In this document: positions 53,032 through 63,400 of the stretch, in pieces
Layout: the number at the start of each line of letters is the position of its first letter
Numbering within the stretch: the first letter of the stretch is position 1
Assembly (NCBI GenBank): GCA_018676675.1
Contig: JABHEG010000280.1
Coordinates: 47,900 to 111,899, forward strand
From: Lentisphaerota bacterium
Lineage (GTDB): Bacteria; Verrucomicrobiota; Lentisphaeria; Oligosphaerales; JABHEG01
Direction of reading: 5' to 3'
Length of the DNA stretch: 64,000 bases
Made by a program: the position numbers and the translations under genes
The notes under the pieces: generated by a model
What the model was told of the DNA's origin: nothing
Database searches by the model: none
Seen by the model: the letters and a program-made list of their open reading frames with translations, nothing else

Positions 53032-54389
53032 GAGGAACTCCCCTGCTCCGTTGATGCCCTGCGTCCATCGGCGACGTGGGCGAGGAAGAAGCGAAGGAGC
53101 CGACGCCCTGACGCTATCAGGCTTGCCGACCTCACCGCGTAGAGGGCAGCCGGGCGAACGGCGCTGAAGGCCAGCGGGGCCACCACGACTGTGGTGAACT
53201 GAGCAGAGAGCGTCGCAAGTGCGGCTCCCTGCATCCCGAGCCGGGGTATGAGAAGGCAGTTCAACGCTACGTTGACAAAAGCAGCACTCCCCCCAAAGAG
53301 AAGCTGCCATCGGTTGAGCTGTTCGGAGACGAGCCACTTACCCCTCACGATCCCGACAAACACCAACGGGGCACACCAGGCATAGTACCTGAGGACGGGG
53401 GCAGCAGCGCGGTACTCCTTCCCAAAAACGAGGACAATCATCGGGCGGGCAAGAAGCGTCATGCCGATGGCAACAGCCAACCCCAGCCAGAGCATCGCGT
53501 CGTGGAGGACCTGAGTCCGGAGTCGGTACAATCCTCCCTGGTCCTCGCGGACGGCAAGAACGGCCGGGAAAAGCGCATTGGCCAACACCATCGGGACGAA
53601 GAAGCACACCTCTACCAGGCGAACGGCAGCGGAATAATGCCCAACAGATGCCTCGCCCATGTAGTGCCGGAGCATGACCTGATCGATGCGCATATAAAGA
53701 AGTACAAAGACGCTGGTCACAGCGAGGGGCCACGATTGGCGGAGAACACGGCCGATGAAGCGCGTGTCAACGCGGAAGGAAATCCCTCCGAGGGCACGCA
53801 ATGAGACGATCGCAAGCAGGATCAGGAGGGCGACGCTCTCAGCCCCTCTGGTGACAGCCAGGAACCAGATACCCGCCCCCTGGGTGATTGCCCAGCAGGT
53901 GGCAGACACGGAAAGGAAACCGGCGACTGCCTGCCCGCAGGCCAGGAAGCGCCCCAGACCATGTGCCTCCAAGTACTTCTCAAACACCCGGGCGAGGCTT
54001 TCGGCGAATCCGGCCAACACGAAAACGATGATGAGTGGCATGACGTGGGGACCGGCGACCACGGCGCCCGACACCAACGCAACGATGGCCATCGTCAGAC
54101 CACTGCACCCCCTGAGAATGATGCTGCTTCCCAGGATGGTTCGGGTCCCGACCCCCTCCGGACGCACGATGAACTCACGGACCAGGATGTCATCGGAACC
54201 AAGGTGGGCAATCGCGGAAAAGAGGGCCACAAAGCTCAATGCATAGCTGAATCGCCCGAACCCCTCAGGCCCCAGATAGCGGCTGACCCATACACCGGCA
54301 AAGAGTACGGCGAGGAGACGGAGAGAGCGGGCCAGAAACATCCAGACAGCCTGCCTGGCGAAGATCCCCTTTGTGTCAGACTCGGGCAC
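53019..54389 (-). CDS. Oligosaccharide flippase (Wzx / RfbX family)
   Basis: 456 residues with 12 or more membrane segments. VWVSRYLGPEGFGRFSYALS is the family signature near the N-terminus. SWPLAVTSVFVLLYMRIDQV and VMLRHYMGEASVGHYSAAVR are the typical middle repeat of MATE-like polysaccharide exporters, and RPMIVLVFGKEYRAAAPVLR is the seventh-helix motif. It flips undecaprenyl-linked repeat units across the inner membrane. The start is GTG 54389. It is the first gene of the cluster, 61 bases downstream of lon. Confidence 0.92.
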   Translation of the reverse strand: MPESDTKGIFARQAVWMFLARSLRLLAVLFAGVWVSRYLGPEGFGRFSYALSFVALFSAIAHLGSDDILVREFIVRPEGVGTRTILGSSIILRGCSGLTMAIVALVSGAVVAGPHVMPLIIVFVLAGFAESLARVFEKYLEAHGLGRFLACGQAVAGFLSVSATCWAITQGAGIWFLAVTRGAESVALLILLAIVSLRALGGISFRVDTRFIGRVLRQSWPLAVTSVFVLLYMRIDQVMLRHYMGEASVGHYSAAVRLVEVCFFVPMVLANALFPAVLAVREDQGGLYRLRTQVLHDAMLWLGLAVAIGMTLLARPMIVLVFGKEYRAAAPVLRYYAWCAPLVFVGIVRGKWLVSEQLNRWQLLFGGSAAFVNVALNCLLIPRLGMQGAALATLSAQFTTVVVAPLAFSAVRPAALYAVRSASLIASGRRLLRFFLAHVADGRRASTEQGSSSCND

Positions 54390-54450
54390 CAGGACCTCGC
54401 GTGTCAGGAGTTGAACTCATGGCCAGAACTGCGGGACGTGGAGACGTCCG

Positions 54451-56886
54451 TCACATCTCCTCAAACACCAGCTTGAAGACATCCTGGAAATCCTCGACGA
54501 ATCGGGCGGTTATGCCCCGCTTCACGCGCTCGGGGATCTCCTCAAAGTCTTTCTCGTTCGCGGCTGGTAGAATAACCCGTTTAACCTTGGATCGCTTCGC
54601 CGCGATGACTTTCTCCTTGATGCCTCCAACGGGGAGGACTCGCCCGGTGAGCGTAAGCTCCCCGGTCATGGCCAACCGAGCCGGGGGCTTCCGGTTCAGC
54701 GCCAGCGAGATCAGAGCGGTGGCCATGGTGATCCCTGCTGAAGGGCCATCCTTCTTGGTTGCCCCAGCCGGCACGTGCAGGTGGATCGTCCCTTTCTCGA
54801 AGAGCGAGGCGTCAATACCAAAGCGCTTGGCGTTGGCCGACACGAGAGAGTAGGCAATGTGAGATGACTCGACCATCACCTCACCAAGCTGGCCTGTGAG
54901 CTTGATGCCACGCTCGCCCGGAATGCGGATCGCCTCAATGTAGAGCGTTGCCCCGCCGAGGGACGTCCAGGCCAGCCCCATCACAACACCTGCTTTCCGG
55001 CGTTTCATCAGCGGGTCGTCAACGAACGTCGGCTTACCAAGAAGCTCCGCAACTTGCTCCGGGGTCACGACGAGCTTCTCGCCTTGGGGTTGCCCATTGT
55101 CCTCCTCCGCCTGTCGCGTGGCAATCTTGCGCAGACAGCTGCCAATCGCCTTCTCAAGCGCCCGGACTCCTGCCTCACGGGCATACCCGGTGATCAGCCC
55201 GCGGAGGGCGGCATCGCTGAAACGAATGGACTTCTCAGGCAGCCCGTTCCGGGGAAGCAAACGTGGCACGAGGTGCCGCTTGGCGATAGACAGTTTTTCA
55301 TCGGTTATGTAACCCGACAGGCGGATGATCTCCATCCGGTCCATCAACGGACCGGGGATTGTGTCAGGCACATTGGCAGTCGCGATAAAAAGTATTTTCG
55401 ACAGGTCAAACGGAACGTCGAGGTAATGGTCTCTGAACGCGCTGTTCTGCTCCGGGTCAAGCACCTCCAGCAAGGCTGAAGCTGGATCTCCCTGGAACGA
55501 CACCCCGACCTTGTCGATTTCATCAAGCATGATGACCGGATTGGCCGTCCCGACTGTCTTGATCGCCTGCATGACTTTCCCGGGCAGAGCCCCAATGTAC
55601 GTGCGCCTGTGCCCTTTGATCTCGGCCTCATCCCTCATACCCCCCAGGGAGAAACGGTAGAACTTGCGCCCCAGCGCCTCCGCAACGCCCTTTCCCAATG
55701 AGGTCTTACCGACACCCGGAGGCCCGATCAGACACAAGATAGAACCCTCGATGGATCCCCTGAGCTTCGCGACCCCGATGAACTCCAGGATGCGCTTCTT
55801 GACGTCATCCAGCCCGTAATGGTCCCGGTCAAGGACACGGCGACTGCGCCGCACATCAAGTTGGTCGTCGGAATGGATCCCCCAGGGCAAACCAGTCAAC
55901 CAGTCGAGGTAGTTCCGCGAAACGGCAAACTCGGGCGACTGCTCGGGCAGGAGCTTGAGTTTGGTGATCTCCTCCTCGATGCGCGTCCGCGCTTCCTCCC
56001 CCAGTTCAAGCTCCTCCAGACGCGTCTCGTACTTCCGGATCTCCTCCGTCTTCTCATCCTTCTCCAGACCCAATTCCTGCTTGATCGCCTTGAGCTGTTC
56101 CCGGAGAAAAAACTCACGCTGCTGCTTGGATATCTTCTCCTCGATCTGGTGCGTGATTCGCTCTTTCAGCTCATTGATGTCCAGCTCTTTCCGGAGTATG
56201 AAAAGGGCCTTCTCCATGCGTGACTTGACGTCCAGGCTCTCCAGGACCTCCTGCAACTCCAAGCCCGTGGCAGACGTCATCGTCACCGAAAAGTCCGCCA
56301 AACGGCCGGGATCCCCCCAGTCGGCTCGCGTGAGAAACATCTTGATCTCTTCCGAGAAGAGGGGGTTGTGCTTGATCAGATCACGCATCGTGTTCATGAT
56401 CGCCAGACCGAGAGCCTTGACATCATCGCTCTCTATGACCACATCCTCGAGGTATATAACCTGCGCCATGAGCGTCTGATCACGCTCCGCGGCTTCGAGA
56501 ATCTGGAAGCGTTTCTGCCCCTGAAGCAGCGCCTGGACAGCCCCTTCGTCAGACTCCTGAATCTTCAGAATGCGTGCTGCCGTGCCGATCGGGTAGAGCT
56601 GACGTTTGACGGTCTCTGCAGCATCGTCATACTCGCCCTCCTGCTTCTGGAGCACCAACCCAACGATGCGCTCCTGGACATCCGCCGCCACCTTGCGAAG
56701 CGTGTCCGCCTCAGGCCCCGGTCCGTACATCACGGGGAACATCAGGCCGGGAAAAACCGGCTTCGACTCGATGGGCAGGACATGGATCCGTTCCGGCAAA
56801 ACACTGGAGGCCAACACGACGGTCTGGTCGCCCGCAGCATCCTGCACAGGCGACACATCAGGCGTAATGAAATCACTGTCGTTCAT
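54451..56886 (-). CDS. lon: ATP-dependent Lon protease (LonA)
   Basis: 811 residues. The N-terminal substrate domain (VLPIESKPVFPGLMFPVM) and coiled region are followed by an AAA+ module with Walker A GPPGVGKTSLGKGVAEALG, GGMRDEAEIKGHRRTYIGA and Walker B IMLDEIDKVG. The serine-lysine protease domain has the catalytic Ser in KDGPSAGITMATALI and the Lys in GIKEKVIAAKRSKVKRVI. Degrades misfolded and regulatory proteins in the cytoplasm. RBS GAGGTG lies upstream. All residues are intact. Confidence 0.97.
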   Translation of the reverse strand: MNDSDFITPDVSPVQDAAGDQTVVLASSVLPERIHVLPIESKPVFPGLMFPVMYGPGPEADTLRKVAADVQERIVGLVLQKQEGEYDDAAETVKRQLYPIGTAARILKIQESDEGAVQALLQGQKRFQILEAAERDQTLMAQVIYLEDVVIESDDVKALGLAIMNTMRDLIKHNPLFSEEIKMFLTRADWGDPGRLADFSVTMTSATGLELQEVLESLDVKSRMEKALFILRKELDINELKERITHQIEEKISKQQREFFLREQLKAIKQELGLEKDEKTEEIRKYETRLEELELGEEARTRIEEEITKLKLLPEQSPEFAVSRNYLDWLTGLPWGIHSDDQLDVRRSRRVLDRDHYGLDDVKKRILEFIGVAKLRGSIEGSILCLIGPPGVGKTSLGKGVAEALGRKFYRFSLGGMRDEAEIKGHRRTYIGALPGKVMQAIKTVGTANPVIMLDEIDKVGVSFQGDPASALLEVLDPEQNSAFRDHYLDVPFDLSKILFIATANVPDTIPGPLMDRMEIIRLSGYITDEKLSIAKRHLVPRLLPRNGLPEKSIRFSDAALRGLITGYAREAGVRALEKAIGSCLRKIATRQAEEDNGQPQGEKLVVTPEQVAELLGKPTFVDDPLMKRRKAGVVMGLAWTSLGGATLYIEAIRIPGERGIKLTGQLGEVMVESSHIAYSLVSANAKRFGIDASLFEKGTIHLHVPAGATKKDGPSAGITMATALISLALNRKPPARLAMTGELTLTGRVLPVGGIKEKVIAAKRSKVKRVILPAANEKDFEEIPERVKRGITARFVEDFQDVFKLVFEEM

Positions 56887-57340
56887 CAGTCAGAACCCAC
56901 CTCAAGCTTGAGCTCGAGACACCACGGTCAGCCTCCAGGCCCACTGTGGCCCGAGGCCGACCATGTCCGGCCATCCTGCCACGTCGTACCCACCAGGGAC
57001 GACATGACCCACCCTCACATGGACAAGTTTCTCCCGGCCTCGGTTCCCGCACAACCTGCCTGGGATGGTGGTGTCGTAAAGATAGCAGGGACTTGAGGCC
57101 CTTCAACGCTCGCGCCAACGCACGCGTAACAGGACACGCGTTCCTCCGAAGAACGCTCGGAAGGAGGAGCATCCAATGCTATTGGCTTCCTCGGAGATGG
57201 GGTCGCGGCGTGGCAGCCCATCCCACGTTAACAGGGCACACAATGTGGGAGGCGGTGCCATCCGGCGACCTCTTCCAGGATGCACGTTCCGCCGCCTATC
57301 TTGGACCATCGGGCCTACGGGAAAGGAGCGCGAGCCACAC
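56887..57340. other. Intergenic region between rtcB and lon
   Basis: 454 bases. Holds repeat family A copy 2 (57211-57302), a CTCAAGCTTGAG palindrome near 56901-56912 and a small hairpin at about 57140-57165. A start for lon transcription must lie here, but I see no convincing -35/-10 pair. No gene was recognised. Confidence 0.45.
57211..57302. repeat. Repeat family A, copy 2
   Basis: Matches the reverse complement of 33844-33941. The best-conserved part runs from 57243 and has about five differences in 60 bases. These changes fall in the apical loop, the internal bulge or the flank of the bulged stem, not in the paired positions. The GAATGGCGT terminal repeats seen in copy 1 are not preserved. 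Confidence 0.8.
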
Positions 57341-58567
57341 TTATCCTTTGACCACGCCAATCGGGGTAAGTCGCACGGTTGGCGTGACCAAGTCGCGCTC
57401 TGCGTCGATCACCATCTCAATGTCCTTGTAGGCAAGCGGAGCTTCCGCGAGGTCCCAGAGCTTCTCGCCCTGCCGCTTCCCACGCCGGGCCCGCACCTGC
57501 CCCCAGCGATCGAAAACGACGTCCCCCATCGCCTTGTCGCACTCAGCCACACTGAGCCGTCGACATGCTTCTTTGCGCCCCATCACCCGTCCCGCACCGT
57601 GCGAGCACGAGTTGAACGACTCGGAGTTCCCCAGCCCCTCAACGATGTAGGAGGCCGTCCCCATACTCCCGGGAATGATCCCGGGCTCACCCGCTTTTGC
57701 TGAAGTCGCCCCCTTCCGGTGAACCCACAGCTGGCGACCATCTACCTCCTCGCACGCAGCGAAGTTGTGGTGGATGTTCACTTCACGCAGGAAGGAAACC
57801 CCGTGGACCGCATCTGAGATCGCCTCCTTGAAGCAGGCCATCATGCGGCGGCGATTTTCGAGGGCATAGGTGAGCGCAAACCCCATGTCGCGGATGTAGT
57901 CTCGGCCAGCTTCGGAGTCGGTCGCGAGAAACGCGAGGTCCCGGGACGGCAGACTGGTACCCTCCTGAGCGTTGACGTCCTGAGCCAGCTTGTGGTAGTG
58001 GGCCGCAACGCGGTAGCCCAGGTTCCGGGAGCCGCTGTGGATCATGAGCCACACCATGCCGTCGTCGCTCCGCTGGAGTTCGATGAAGTGGTTTCCGCCC
58101 CCGAGCGTCCCGATATTCCGCGTGTCCAGGTCCCAACCGCGGTCGTTGCACCAGGCCGGACGCTTACCGGAGACCGAATCAAGGTAAGAATCGAAGCCAC
58201 TCCACCCCTGCGGCTTCCGGTGAGCGTGTCCCTCGCCGACCGGCACACGCTCCTTGACCGCACCAAGCATATTCCGGATCCCTGAACGCCCTGGGAGTCG
58301 GGTGGCCGGCACGTCCGTCTCAACGGCCACCATGCCACAGCCGATGTCAACCCCAACCGCGTTCGGGATGACCGCTCCGTCGCAGGCGATAACGCCGCCG
58401 ATCGGCATGCCGTAACCCACATGGCAATCCGGCATCAGTGCCACATGCCCGACCGTCTTCGGATGCCGGGCCAGATTCACGGCCTGGTCCATGGCTCCGG
58501 ATTCAATATCAGCACACCACGACTTGATCGGGATGCGCATCGTCTCATCGTTTTTCGTCCATTTCAT
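57341..58567 (-). CDS. rtcB: RNA-splicing ligase RtcB
   Basis: 408 residues. GTP- and Mn-dependent ligase that joins 3'-phosphate or 2',3'-cyclic phosphate ends to 5'-OH RNA. DCHVGYGMPIGGVIA, VGVDIGCGMVAVETDV and TLGGGNHFIELQ carry metal-binding Asp, Cys and His residues. NSCSHGAGRVMGRKEA holds the guanylated histidine. The C-terminus ends in the conserved IDAERDLVTPTVRLTPIGVVKG-type motif. Slightly shorter than the E. coli enzyme. No rtcA, rtcR or archease gene is next to it. Confidence 0.95.
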   Translation of the reverse strand: MKWTKNDETMRIPIKSWCADIESGAMDQAVNLARHPKTVGHVALMPDCHVGYGMPIGGVIACDGAVIPNAVGVDIGCGMVAVETDVPATRLPGRSGIRNMLGAVKERVPVGEGHAHRKPQGWSGFDSYLDSVSGKRPAWCNDRGWDLDTRNIGTLGGGNHFIELQRSDDGMVWLMIHSGSRNLGYRVAAHYHKLAQDVNAQEGTSLPSRDLAFLATDSEAGRDYIRDMGFALTYALENRRRMMACFKEAISDAVHGVSFLREVNIHHNFAACEEVDGRQLWVHRKGATSAKAGEPGIIPGSMGTASYIVEGLGNSESFNSCSHGAGRVMGRKEACRRLSVAECDKAMGDVVFDRWGQVRARRGKRQGEKLWDLAEAPLAYKDIEMVIDAERDLVTPTVRLTPIGVVKG

Positions 58568-58711
58568 TCAAGTACCATAGCACCGTGGCCATCGCGCGCC
58601 TGGGTGCTTCCCGGGGGACGAAGGAGTTCCCGCTTGGGTTTGCCGGAAGACGTGCTTTGTTAGTCGTGCGGTACTGCGCATGCGGCGTACCCCAACAGGA
58701 GACTCTCTGCG

Positions 58712-60145
58712 ATGAGCACAATACGCTGGAACTGGATCCTCGTGCTACTCCTCGCCCTAAACAGCGCGGCACAGTTGGTACGGACTGAGCTGATTCGAGA
58801 CCTCCGCTCGCCACACGCCGTCGTTCGCCGTCACGCCGCTGCCAAGCTCGGCAGGGAGGGCGCCGTTGAAGCCATCCCCCACCTGCTCAAAGCCCTTGCG
58901 GACAGCGATGCCGGGGTTCGTGCGAGCGCAGCCCGGGCGTTGGGCCAAACCAAAGACAAGAGAGCCACGCCCTCCCTGGTCAAGGCACTTGGCGACACCG
59001 ATGACCGGGTGCGTACCTACGCCGCCTATGCTTTGGGGGAGATCAGGGACTCAGCCGCCGCCAGGGGACTGATCGCCGCGTTGCGTGACCGCTGCTGGAC
59101 CGTGCGCGACCAGGCCGCCTGGGCGCTGCGCGAACTTCACGACCCCGGACTGGCGCAAGAAATCGCCTCACTCCTGGATGCCCCCGGAGCAGATGTGGAC
59201 CACGTTGTGTGGATACTGCGTCACCTCAGTCCTGAAGATGCCCGTGAAGCGTTCGTGAGGATGGTGAACGCGAAAGACACGGCGACCAGAAGGGAAGGCG
59301 TACGCCTGTTGGCAGAGAAGGTCACCCCAAAGACGCTGCCGCACCTATTTGCGGCACTTGGAGACACCGACGCAGACGTGCGCCTGCTCGCGGTTCAGGC
59401 CTTGGCCGACAGCCCCGATGACAGCATGACGACACCGCTTGAGGCCCTGATCGGAGATGAGAAAGACGAGCGCGTTCTCAGCGCCGCCAGGATGGCTCTG
59501 GATCGCCTCCTGCGCAGCAAAGGCATCGGGGCCTACTGGGGCTTCGATGACGGGAGTACCACAGTGGCCACCGACGTTACCGGCTGGGGAGCAGATGGCA
59601 AGATCCTCGGGGCGAAACCCGTCCGGGGAAAGCGAGGGAAGGCCCTGCACTTTGACGGCGAGGGATACGTAAGTCTCGGCAAGCCAGGCGATCTCAACAT
59701 AGGGAACCAGCCGTTCGCGGTGACGGCCTGGATCAAGCCCGAAGCCGGAACGGGTGTGGTCGTGGCGCGAGGGGGCGCCTGGTGCGGCTACTCCCTGCAC
59801 CTGAAAGACGGCTTCCCGGCATTCGGGATCCAGCGCGTGAGGGATGGGCCCACCCACATCGCGACGAGTGAAGAGAAGATCCCCCTCAATGTATGGACGC
59901 ATCTCACCGGCGTCGTGGAAGAGAAACGTCTCCAGCTGTTCGTGAACGGCGTGCTCGCGGCGAGCGCGAAAACGAGCGGCTTCGTGCCGGGAAACACGGG
60001 TCAGGAAATGGTGATCGGTTTTGACACCGGCAACAGCCCTGTAGGGGTCATGGACCACTTTGTGGGCATCATCGATGAGGTCCGGGCACACGACGTCGCG
60101 CTCACGTCAGAGAAGATCAAAGAGCAGTACAACGCGGATAAGTGA
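58712..60145 (+). CDS. Secreted HEAT-repeat protein with C-terminal LamG-like domain
   Basis: 477 residues; ATG 58712 follows AGGAG. A short signal-like helix (WNWILVLLLALNSAAQLV) is followed by five to six HEAT/PBS-lyase-type repeats up to about residue 270 (RRHAAAKLGREGAVEAIPHL, VRASAARALGQTKDKRATPS, VRTYAAYALGEIRDSAAARG). The second half is a concanavalin-like/LamG domain (YWGFDDGSTTVATDVTGWG, ALHFDGEGYVSLGKPGDL, FAVTAWIKPEAG, IDEVRAHDVALTSEKIKEQY). This combination is common in PVC bacteria and suggests an extracytoplasmic binding protein. It may act with the downstream PQQ-propeller protein. Confidence 0.87.
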   Translation: MSTIRWNWILVLLLALNSAAQLVRTELIRDLRSPHAVVRRHAAAKLGREGAVEAIPHLLKALADSDAGVRASAARALGQTKDKRATPSLVKALGDTDDRVRTYAAYALGEIRDSAAARGLIAALRDRCWTVRDQAAWALRELHDPGLAQEIASLLDAPGADVDHVVWILRHLSPEDAREAFVRMVNAKDTATRREGVRLLAEKVTPKTLPHLFAALGDTDADVRLLAVQALADSPDDSMTTPLEALIGDEKDERVLSAARMALDRLLRSKGIGAYWGFDDGSTTVATDVTGWGADGKILGAKPVRGKRGKALHFDGEGYVSLGKPGDLNIGNQPFAVTAWIKPEAGTGVVVARGGAWCGYSLHLKDGFPAFGIQRVRDGPTHIATSEEKIPLNVWTHLTGVVEEKRLQLFVNGVLAASAKTSGFVPGNTGQEMVIGFDTGNSPVGVMDHFVGIIDEVRAHDVALTSEKIKEQYNADK

Positions 60146-60488
60146 CCGCGGGCAGGTGCCCCTCAGTTACCTGAAGCGGCTCGACGGAGTCTCTCCCTCC
60201 ATCGTGCACACATGGCCCAGAGAATCCCTGGAGGGAGGCGGCTCGACGGAGTCTCTCCCTCCATCGTACACACATGGCCCAGAGAATCCCTGGAGGGAGA
60301 GACTCCGTCGAGCCATCTTGGAGTTCTCCACACACGTAACTGAGGCATTACGCGGGCAGTATTGAGAAGCGTAAAAGCGGAGAACGGCTGACGATGTCGG
60401 CGACGATGGCGGGTGACGAAGGAATGGGGTCGACTCGTCCATCGCCATCGTCGCCGTAATCGCCCCCCTTCAGCGGCAAGGAAACACG
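60146..60488. other. Intergenic region with nested inverted repeat
   Basis: The 343-base space holds the nested inverted repeat at 60161-60345. The remaining 140 bases upstream of the 60489 gene show an RBS-like AAGGAA but no promoter I can call. Confidence 0.6.
60161..60345. repeat. Nested inverted repeat with a tandemly duplicated arm
   Basis: Outer inverted repeats CCTCAGTTAC (60161-60170) and GTAACTGAGG (60336-60345). Inside, a 62-base unit occurs twice in tandem (60178-60239, 60240-60301). Its first 23 bases (60178-60200 and 60240-60262) are both perfectly complementary to 60292-60314. Either left arm can pair with the single right arm, giving two alternative hairpins. Confidence 0.9.
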
Positions 60489-63400
60489 ATGAGAAAACAA
60501 GATACAGCCAGATTCCTCAGCGCTGCCGTGCTGGTTCTGGTGAGCATGGCCTTCCCTCGAATGACGTCTGCCCAGACTGCCGGCGACCCCGCGGCCGAGT
60601 TGATCGCCTCATCGGGCATCCCGGGCGGGATCTGTGTGGTCGTGGGCAGGGACTGTGCGGACCTCGCAGTCGCAGTCGCCAAACAGGGACCGTTCACCGT
60701 CCATGTTCTGTGTCCTGATGCAGATTCCTGCACCCGCACGCGCAACCAGATCCGCGGGCGTGGCGTATACGGAACGGTGTCAGCGATGGTGTGGGCAGAT
60801 AGCGGGTTGCCATACGTGCCCAGTCTGGTGAACGTGCTGATCGTGACGGACGCGCCGGACAGCACCAGCGCTGCCCGTGCCAGGGAAACTGCTCGGGTGT
60901 TGGCTCCCTACGGCAGTGTCTTCTTCCGCCTGAGCACCACTGGCGTCCCTGACGATTCAACAATGGGGGGCCTCCTCACGGCCGGAGGGCTAACTGGTGT
61001 GCGGACCGTTAAGGCAAGCGGCAGCACATGGCTGAAGGCCGAGAAGCCATGGCCGGAACAGATCGATGAATGGACCCACTTCCTCCACGGTGCAGACAGC
61101 AATCCAGTGGCTAACGACACGGTCATTGGGCCACCACAGCATTTCCAGTGGGTCTCAGACCCCCTCTGGCTCCGCTCGCACGAAACGAATGCCAGCACCA
61201 GCACGATGGTGACTGCCCGAGGGCGCCTCTTCCTAATCGAGGACCAGGCCCCCATCAGTCTGACGGGGCAACACGACTTCCCGTCCAAGTGGTCACTGAT
61301 CGCGCGCGACGCCTTTAACGGCCTTCTGCTCTGGAAAGTCCCGATCCGGCGTTGGGGTTGGCGCGAATGGAAGAAGACGTGGTTCGGGCTGCGTCCCGGC
61401 GATTTCCCCTTGAACCTTCAGAAACGCCTGGTGGCCGTAGGAGACAAGGTGTACGTGACCCTCGGGTACCAGGCACCGGTGTCGCAGCTGGATGCCCGAA
61501 CTGGGGACATTCTCCAGACCTATGCAGGAACGGAGCGCACCAACGAGATCCTCCTCCATGGCGACACCCTCATTCTGTCAGTTCTGCGTGACAGCGGCGC
61601 CAAGCTCATGGCAGTCGACGCGACATCGGGCAAGACGCGGTGGGTCGGCAAGGAAAGCTACGGAGGCAGCACGACCGACTACCTGCGCTGGAGAGCCATG
61701 CGCGGAACCGTCAAACCCGCGAAACTCGATCCCGTGCTGAACACGGCCACGGATGGAGACGTGATCGGCTTCATTGATGGCGCCGACATCGTCTGCGTCG
61801 GTGCCAGGACCGGCAAGGAGAGCTGGCGTACGCCCTTCCCGCAGGCCGAAGCCGACAGGAAAGCCGGAGGCATCAAAGCGGGCGACAATCTCTGGGTCGG
61901 GTCGCTCATCGTCAGTGGCGGCGTCGTGGTCAACGCAAGTCCAAGTGTGTTGGCAGGCTTCTCTGCCACGAACGGCAAACTGCTCTGGGAACAGCCCAAG
62001 AAGTACATCGGACATCTGTGGTACGAGTGGAAAGACGTTTTCGTCATCGAGGGGCTTGTCTGGACGTGGGGTGAGGATCTGATCCGTGAAGTGCTGGAGG
62101 GCAGCGGCGAGCAAAAACGGGGGTCTCTGTTCCCGCAAACGGTCAAAGGCTACGACATCAGGACTGGTGCGCTGGCCAAGTCCGTGCCTCTGGGGCACAT
62201 CTTCAAGACCCACCACCACCACCGCTGTTACCGCAACAAGGCGACCACCCGCTACATCCTGGCGAGCCGCCGCGGGACGGAGTACGTCGACCTCAAAGAG
62301 GGGAAACACACGGTCGACAATTGGGTTCGCGGCACCTGCCATCTGGGAATGATGCCCGCGAACGGCCTGCAGTACGCTCCACCCCACCCCTGCGCCTGCT
62401 ATGGCCAGGAGAAACTCAACGGCATGAACGCGCTCGCGCCAGCCGATGCCGGTGGGACCAGAGACGGACCGGGAATGCCCCGCTTGACCCAAGGTCCGGC
62501 ATTTGGCAGTGAACTGGGCGACGAAGCCGCGGCGACCGACTGGCCGGCCTTCCGGCACGATGGACTGCGCAGCGGAGCCGTCGCGACAGCAGTACCGGCG
62601 ATCCCGCAGACCGCATGGCGAGTGCGGGCAGGCAGTCGCCTGTCAGCCCCGATCGTGGTGCATGACCGGATCATCGTCTCACTGATCGACGAACACCATG
62701 TCGCCTGTTTCGGGACGGCGGACGGAAGCAAGTTGTGGGAGATACCCGTCAACGGCCGAGTGGACTCCCCGCCAACCTACTGGAAGGGCCGCCTGATCTT
62801 CGGTTCGGCTGATGGATCCGTGTATTGCGTCAGGACAGGCGACGGCACGCTCGTCTGGCGCTTCGACGCGGCCCCCGACCAACAGCTGATGGGGGCCTTT
62901 GGGCAGCTCGAATCCGTCTGGCCGATCCCAGGGAGTGTCTTGGTGCAGGACGGAGTCGTCTACTTCTGTACCGGACGGACCTCCCAGCTCGACGGCGGTA
63001 TGAAGATCTTCGGACTCGACGCCCTTACCGGAAGCATTCAGCACCAGAGGCCACTGGCCGGCCCCCGTTACACGGTTGACGGCATCAAAGAGAACTACCA
63101 CCTGCCGGAAGGCCACCTGCCCGACATCCTCGTCGGCGAAGAAGACGCGATTTCCCTGGGGAGATCTCGTTTCGATCGGACACTCAAGCCGATTCCGGGT
63201 AGACCGAAGATGAGTGCGCGCGGCGGCTTCCGCGACGAGAGCTACTTCAAGCGCATGGCCTGGACGATGGATGGATCCTACGGCCGCCTTATGGTCCGCG
63301 ACAAGCGGTCAGTTTACTTCATTCGCATGTTCGATTCCCTGCAGGGCCTGAACCCGAATGTTTATTTCACCCCGGGGGCCGCAGGATATCTGCTGTTTGC

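Noticed and set aside
53032..53337. Extra N-terminal 102 codons of the methyltransferase at 52216-53031
   Set aside because: The segment is antisense-like sequence inside the flippase gene, with a Cys/Arg/Pro-rich translation. GTG 53031 has an RBS and couples to the flippase stop.
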